NCBI RefSeq assembly: GCF_001434315.1
Contig: NZ_AZFE01000003.1
Span: 1-64,000, forward strand
Length of the DNA: 64,000 bases
Direction of reading: 5' to 3'
Source of the DNA: Paucilactobacillus oligofermentans DSM 15707 = LMG 22743
GTDB lineage: Bacteria; Bacillota; Bacilli; Lactobacillales; Lactobacillaceae
Positions within the stretch are counted from its first letter, which is position 1, and each line of letters begins with the position of its first letter. The notes under the pieces were generated by a model that was not told where the DNA came from, did no database searches, and saw nothing but the letters and a program-made list of their open reading frames with translations. Position numbers and translations under genes: made by a program. Of this stretch, positions 59,866 through 64,000 are shown one piece after another.

Positions 59866-60804
59866 TTGAAGAAAACATGGTTATACATTGCATTTTCAAC
59901 GGTCCTTTTTAGTTTGATGGAAATTACCCTTAAGTCATCTGGTGGAGCATTTAATCCGATTCAAATTAATTGGATTCGATTTACAATTGGTGGGATTGTC
60001 CTGTTACCATTTGCAATTCATTCATTGCGCATGAGCGATATGATGTTACATTGGTCTGATTTGAAATTATTTGCTCTAACTGGACTAATGTGTTTAGTAA
60101 TCAGCATGACTTTATTTCAATTGGCCATTACATATGATAAGGCATCCACTGTAGCAGTAGTCTTTTGTTCTAATCCAGTGTTTGCGTTGATTTTTTCTAA
60201 TTTGATTTTACATGAAAGGTTAGGTCGAGCTAATTTAATTTCGGTAGTTGTATCATTAATTGGATTATTAATTATTGTTAATCCAGCGCACTTAACAAAT
60301 CCATTAGGTTTGACACTTTCAATTGCCTCAGCCTTGTCATTTGGATTGTATAGTATTATTTCGCGTTACGGATCAATTCGCCGCGGTTTTGATGGCATCA
60401 CGATGACTTGTTTTACCTTTTTGGTTGGCTCCGTTGAATTGATGGCAATTATGGGATTCACTAAAATTCCGGTAATTGCTAGTACGATGAAGCAAGTTTC
60501 ATGGTTAGAACAGTTTAGTGCGATTCCGTTTTTCAATAATGTTACGCCAGCGTATTTTTGGCTATTATTCTTCGTTGGGGTTGGAGTAACTGGCGGAGGA
60601 TTTGCCTTTTATTTCATGGCCATGGAATTATCTGATGTTTCTACGGCATCGTTAGTATTCTTTATTAAACCTGCGCTGGCACCAATTTTTGCAGCACTAT
60701 TATTGAGTGAGAGTATTTTACCAACCACAATTATTGGAATTTTAGTAATTATTGCGGGTTCATTAGTAGCCTTTTTAGGTAATAAGAAGCGGCAAAAAGT
60801 ATAA
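59866..60804 (+). CDS. DMT-superfamily transporter (EamA)
   Basis: A 312-residue transporter with ten helices and two EamA repeats: LMEITLKSSGGAFNPIQINWIRFTIGG in the first, SALSFGLYSIISRYGS and DVSTASLVFFIKPALAPIFAALLLSE in the second. Carries small metabolites; substrate unknown. TTG 59866 follows AGGGAG by seven bases with no better ATG. Confidence 0.87.
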   Translation: MKKTWLYIAFSTVLFSLMEITLKSSGGAFNPIQINWIRFTIGGIVLLPFAIHSLRMSDMMLHWSDLKLFALTGLMCLVISMTLFQLAITYDKASTVAVVFCSNPVFALIFSNLILHERLGRANLISVVVSLIGLLIIVNPAHLTNPLGLTLSIASALSFGLYSIISRYGSIRRGFDGITMTCFTFLVGSVELMAIMGFTKIPVIASTMKQVSWLEQFSAIPFFNNVTPAYFWLLFFVGVGVTGGGFAFYFMAMELSDVSTASLVFFIKPALAPIFAALLLSESILPTTIIGILVIIAGSLVAFLGNKKRQKV

Positions 60805-60902
60805 AAACACATAAAGTTCAGAAAAAAGACATAAATTTTAGAAAAAATTAAAAAATACAAAACGTATAGCAACGGGGCTAAGGATAGTTTGTGCAATACT
60901 TC

Positions 60903-60927
60903 TGTAATATTTGTAAATAACTGTAAC
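60903..60927 (+). promoter_or_regulatory. Three TGTAAH repeats upstream of the LysM-P60 gene
   Basis: TGTAAT, TGTAAA and TGTAAC start at 60903, 60912 and 60922. They resemble WalR half sites (TGTWAH) but with 9- and 10-bp pitch rather than 11. Cell-wall hydrolase genes are common WalR targets. A -10 TACAAT lies at 60974. Confidence 0.45.
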
Positions 60928-61034
60928 GCTATTGGCATTTTAACGAAATCTTAGCGTGTTAATATGTATCTCGTACAATAAATAAGACAAATAAAAAAGG
61001 CTATTCAAAGCCAAACAAACATACAGGAGATAAT

Positions 61035-61781
61035 ATGACTAAATCAGTAGCAACAAAAGCATTAATCAGTACTTTAAGCGCAGCAGGTTTGTTCGTTGCA
61101 GGAACACAAGTAGCAAACGCCGATACAATTAATATCGCAGCGGGCGATACAGTTTCAGCATACGCCGCTCAATACAACGTCTCAATCGATGACATCGTTA
61201 AAGCAAACAAGCTTGCTGATGCTAACTTGATTATTGCAGGTCATTCTATCGAAATCCCTGGTGCAACTAGCTCAGCTACTACTTCATCAGCTGTTGCCGA
61301 TTCAACTGTTGCAGCTTCATCAGCCGTTGCTGATTCAACTGTAGCTTCTACAGATGCTACGTCAGCCGTTGCAGCATCAAGCACAACTGATACAACCACT
61401 ACTGCAGCACCTGCAACCACTACTGCAGCACCTGCTTCAGCTGGATCATCATCAGCCGTTGCTACTGCATTATCAATGGTTGGAGTACCTTATGTATGGG
61501 GTGGAACTACACCTGCAGGATTTGATTGCTCAGGACTTGTTCAATATGCTTATGGTTTATCACAACGTACAACTACTGAACAAGCTACAATCGGTGCCCA
61601 TCATTATGATGTAACTAATGCACCTGCTGGCGCACTTGTATTCTGGGGATCAGATTCAGCTCCATATCACGTAGGTATCTCACTTGGTAATGGTCAATAT
61701 GTTGCTGCTCCAGAACCAGGACAATCAGTTAAGACTGGTAGTATGCAATACTACATGCCTTCATTCTACATCAACATGTAA
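61035..61781 (+). CDS. Secreted LysM and NlpC/P60 cell-wall hydrolase
   Basis: A 248-residue exported enzyme. Signal peptide ~1-29 (cleavage after VANA). One LysM domain at ~31-75 (GDTVSAYAAQYNVSIDDIVKANKL) holds it on peptidoglycan. A Ser/Ala/Thr/Val linker at ~77-138 is built of repeats. The C-terminal NlpC/P60 peptidase (~139-248) has Cys165 (GFDCSGLVQYAYG) and His212 (APYHVGISLGNG). It cuts peptide bonds of the wall during growth. SD CAGGAGA. Similar LysM-P60 proteins are abundant in lactobacilli. Confidence 0.92.
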   Translation: MTKSVATKALISTLSAAGLFVAGTQVANADTINIAAGDTVSAYAAQYNVSIDDIVKANKLADANLIIAGHSIEIPGATSSATTSSAVADSTVAASSAVADSTVASTDATSAVAASSTTDTTTTAAPATTTAAPASAGSSSAVATALSMVGVPYVWGGTTPAGFDCSGLVQYAYGLSQRTTTEQATIGAHHYDVTNAPAGALVFWGSDSAPYHVGISLGNGQYVAAPEPGQSVKTGSMQYYMPSFYINM

Positions 61782-61790
61782 TTAAATTTT

Positions 61791-61816
61791 AAAGAGTCTT
61801 CGGACTCTTTTTATTT
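61791..61816 (+). terminator. Terminator 1 after the P60 gene
   Basis: AAAGAGTC-TTCG-GACTCTTT stem with stable UUCG loop and T tail. Confidence 0.9.
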
Positions 61817-61825
61817 TGGAAATTA

Positions 61826-61862
61826 AAAGAACATCCTAATTTAAATTGGGATGTTCTTTTTT
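61826..61862 (+). terminator. Terminator 2 after the P60 gene
   Basis: AAAAGAACATCC pairs with GGATGTTCTTTT, T6 tail; tandem with terminator 1. Confidence 0.85.
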
Positions 61863-61945
61863 GGTTATACACAACCTAATCATGAGGTTGGTTAATTTTT
61901 ACTTATTGCGAGTGTTATAATGAGTTGTTAAAGAGAGGTCAATCA

Positions 61946-62617
61946 ATGGTTAAATTAGTTATTACACGACATGGTGAAAGTCAGGCAAACCGCGATAATG
62001 TGTATACCGGTTGGTCTGATGTTAAACTTACTCCAAAAGGGATTGAACAGGCTCACTTGGCAGCTGGGTTAATTAGAAATTTAGATATTCAATTTTCTGA
62101 TATCCATACGTCGTTTTTGCAACGTGCAATTACGACGTCCAACTTAATTTGTGATGAAATTGGGCAATCGTATTTACCAATTCATAAAACGTGGCGCTTA
62201 AATGAGCGTCATTATGGTGCTTTACGAGGGATGAATAAGGACGATTCAAAGAAGCAATTTGGAGTTGAACAAATTGCCAAATGGCGTCGTGGGTATACCG
62301 CATTACCGCCGCAATTGACGATTCGAGATCACGAGCGACGATATGATGAACTAGGAGTTAAAATTCCGTTGTCAGAGAGCTTAGAAATGACACAGAAGCG
62401 ATTATTGCCGTATTGGAATGATGTGATTGCAGGAAAACTATTAGATGGTAAAAATCAATTGATTGTCGCACATGGTAGTTCTCTCAGAGCGTTAATTAAA
62501 TATTTAGATGACATTCCTGATGATGAAATAAATACGGTTGAAGTTCCAAATGGTCAACCAATTATGTATGAATTTGATGAGCAATTGAAGGCTATTTCTA
62601 AAATAATTTTAAAATAA
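61946..62617 (+). CDS. gpmA: 2,3-bisphosphoglycerate-dependent phosphoglycerate mutase
   Basis: A 223-residue glycolytic enzyme: RHGESQANRDNVYTGWSDVKL with catalytic His, RAITTSNLI, LNERHYGALRGMNKDD (acid residue) and VAHGSSLRALIKYLD. It is somewhat divergent from the classical GpmA (RGGEEE-type segment changed, shorter C-terminus), so a second, non-housekeeping mutase is possible. ATG 61946 follows AGAGAGG; an in-frame TTG at 61925 has no SD. Confidence 0.85.
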   Translation: MVKLVITRHGESQANRDNVYTGWSDVKLTPKGIEQAHLAAGLIRNLDIQFSDIHTSFLQRAITTSNLICDEIGQSYLPIHKTWRLNERHYGALRGMNKDDSKKQFGVEQIAKWRRGYTALPPQLTIRDHERRYDELGVKIPLSESLEMTQKRLLPYWNDVIAGKLLDGKNQLIVAHGSSLRALIKYLDDIPDDEINTVEVPNGQPIMYEFDEQLKAISKIILK

Positions 62618-62662
62618 AAATAGTGGGTTACTCCTAATTGGATGGAGTAACCCACTATTTTT
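62616..62662. terminator. Bidirectional terminator between gpmA and pepC
   Basis: Perfect 19-bp stem (AAAAATAGTGGGTTACTCC with its complement), nine-base loop, T6 on the plus strand and A-rich on the other side, serving both convergent genes. Confidence 0.92.
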
Positions 62663-62676
62663 TAAATACTATTTAA

Positions 62677-64000
62677 TTATGCCAAGGCGCCCATTGGATC
62701 CCAAGGCTTAAGGGTTGTTGGAGCTTCAGTTTGTGCTTTTAATAAGTTTTCAGGTAAGAATTTTTTATTAACCACAATTTGGTAACAATATTCATCAAGC
62801 CAAGCATCAGTCATGACGAAATATCCTTTAGTACCAACTTTAGGTCCCCAAGAGTTTTCGACCTTCCATTTAGTTGGTTGGTCATTAACTAAATCGACAC
62901 CCGTCAACACCATTGCGTGGGTCATCAGGCTTTCACCATAATCAAGCCGTTCTGCTTTGCTCATTGAAAAGTCGGTATCAAATAATTCGCTTTTACCGTA
63001 AACGTTTAAGTCCATAATTCCTTGTTGACGTTCTGAACTTTGACCAACATCACAGCCGAACCAGACGCTCTCGCCGGCTTTAAGTTGAGCAATGGCTAAT
63101 TGTTTGAATTGTTCAATTTCAACATTTAGATGTTTAACTGCGCGACCACCAACGACATTACCTAGCATATCAACGGTATAGGTTTTGTTATATGGCTTAT
63201 CATCAGTGGGTGAATTAATGATTGAGACATAATCATCTAAATTCCAACCAACATATTTTTCAAAGAAAGATTTAGGTGTTAAATCTTGGTCCAAATGATA
63301 TTGCTTGTTGTCATCGCGATATTCAAAATCAAACTTAACCGGTGGTTCGCCGAATGTATAAGCCAACATACGATAATTGTCAGTCATCATTTGATTACGA
63401 GTATCGTCAATTTCTTTTTTGCTACTATTATTAGCTACTAGTTGACGAAGAGTAACAGCATCCTTACGAAGCTTTTTATTTAAAACGGTATTTATTTCAT
63501 TTGATTTAGATGAACTATAAGTTTCTGGCATGGCAGATTGAGGAACAATCCCATATTTTTCAATTAAGGCACATAACATATCCCATTGGCCGCCATCTTG
63601 TTGAGGGGTTGCCATTAAGAATGCAACTTCGCGACTATCAGTTGCTTGGTCGGCCGTATTTAATACATTTTCATAGAAATAATTGGCTTTTTCAAATTTA
63701 TCCCAGAAGAAAGTATAAGCTTGGGATAGTTCGAATTTTTTTAGACCTAATTTAGATGCCATATCGTGGCGCATGGTATTTAGAGCGGCAAACATCCAGC
63801 AACGACCAGATTGTTTTTGATTGGCAACGTCACCAGTATCTAAATCGATTGAAAAAATGGGGGCTGATTCGACAGCTGAATGCCAGTCATAACTGCTGGC
63901 AAGAATTCCGTTTTTAGTTACTGCACGTTCAAGAACTTTTGCTTGTGGTGTGTTAGCAAAATCTTGTTGATATTGAGCTAATTTTTCTTGATTAATTTCA
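62677..64000 (-). CDS. pepC: Aminopeptidase C (bleomycin hydrolase family), 5' end outside the window
   Basis: A cysteine aminopeptidase that trims peptides taken up by the cell. The 442 codons present run open to the window edge. The active-site Cys lies at 63801-63799 in NQKQSGRCWMFAALNTMRH; the catalytic His and Asn are in SLMTHAMVLTGV and KVENSWG. The C-terminus ends DPMGALA, as usual for PepC. A start at 63795 would remove the active Cys, so the true start lies beyond position 64000. Works with the DtpT transporters in peptide use. Confidence 0.93.
   Translation of the reverse strand, partial: EINQEKLAQYQQDFANTPQAKVLERAVTKNGILASSYDWHSAVESAPIFSIDLDTGDVANQKQSGRCWMFAALNTMRHDMASKLGLKKFELSQAYTFFWDKFEKANYFYENVLNTADQATDSREVAFLMATPQQDGGQWDMLCALIEKYGIVPQSAMPETYSSSKSNEINTVLNKKLRKDAVTLRQLVANNSSKKEIDDTRNQMMTDNYRMLAYTFGEPPVKFDFEYRDDNKQYHLDQDLTPKSFFEKYVGWNLDDYVSIINSPTDDKPYNKTYTVDMLGNVVGGRAVKHLNVEIEQFKQLAIAQLKAGESVWFGCDVGQSSERQQGIMDLNVYGKSELFDTDFSMSKAERLDYGESLMTHAMVLTGVDLVNDQPTKWKVENSWGPKVGTKGYFVMTDAWLDEYCYQIVVNKKFLPENLLKAQTEAPTTLKPWDPMGALA

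Noticed and set aside
61300-61440. Repeats in the P60 gene as a possible CRISPR or VNTR locus
   Set aside because: They are in-frame Ser/Ala/Thr linker codons of a secreted protein, without spacers.
1-64000. T-box, SAM, lysine or other riboswitch leaders
   Set aside because: No T-box core (AGGGTGGNACCRCG) or other leader I can recognise by eye was seen; a covariance-model scan would be decisive.

Overview
The window is chromosomal DNA from a low-GC member of the Firmicutes, almost certainly a Lactobacillaceae species. The evidence is the gene content: POT-family DtpT, PepC, an NlpC/P60 hydrolase with LysM, dPGM, NhaC, and an ECF transporter. Strong AGGAGG-type ribosome sites, several TTG/GTG starts and many extended -10 promoters of the form TGnTAnAAT fit this. 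The genus cannot be fixed from sequence alone.

Layout. (1) 1-5741: the 3' end of a 5S rRNA gene and tRNA-Thr, then two tandem dtpT peptide-transporter genes. The duplication carried promoter, terminator and the 5' end of the downstream metallophosphoesterase gene; the intact phosphoesterase follows the second copy. Then come tRNA-Tyr and tRNA-Gln. (2) 5727-13818: an integrated element of about 8.0 kb in the 3' end of tRNA-Gln. It is bounded by a 74-bp direct repeat with one mismatch. It has a tyrosine integrase, an excisionase-like protein, a DnaD-like replication protein, an 11-bp iteron array, two ribbon-helix-helix-like proteins, a novel acidic protein, and cargo: a truncated acyl-adenylating enzyme, a YdeI-family protein and an Rgg-like regulator. 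The layout resembles a phage satellite or a cryptic replicating island, but no packaging or conjugation genes are visible. (3) 13948-20004: an unusual metabolic locus. An arylsulfotransferase-thioredoxin fusion and an NhaC-type antiporter face a three-gene operon of phosphosulfolactate synthase (ComA family), histidine phosphatase and 2-hydroxyacid dehydrogenase. (4) 20005-23190: small accessory genes, namely divergent XRE regulators, a lone sugar-phosphate transferase and small membrane proteins.

(5) 23365-31109: a CoA-dependent enoate locus. It contains crotonase, a glycerol-facilitator-type channel, MaoC hydratase, trans-2-enoyl-CoA reductase, a propionate-type CoA-transferase, a LysR regulator, a pantothenate-kinase-like protein and an alpha/beta hydrolase. 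With a near-consensus cre site, it reads as a catabolite-controlled electron sink that reduces 2-enoic or 3-hydroxy acids. (6) 31331-37471: a Fur-family-like operator followed by an overlapping five-gene ECF plus heterodimeric ABC transporter operon, probably for iron, heme or siderophore uptake. (7) 37534-53589+: housekeeping and regulatory genes, including an Ldh_2-family dehydrogenase, topoisomerase, acyltransferase, Mga-like regulator, proC-nagA-nagR with two NagR-type boxes, an ABC exporter pair, pncB-nadE, tex and sprT. (8) 54088-64000: tRNA-Leu, a reduced fabH-accBCDA operon, two carriers, a LysM-P60 hydrolase, phosphoglycerate mutase and the 3' part of pepC, cut by the window edge.

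No CRISPR array, no recognisable insertion sequence and no riboswitch of a class I could recognise was found. All homology statements come from motif recognition by eye, without database searches.
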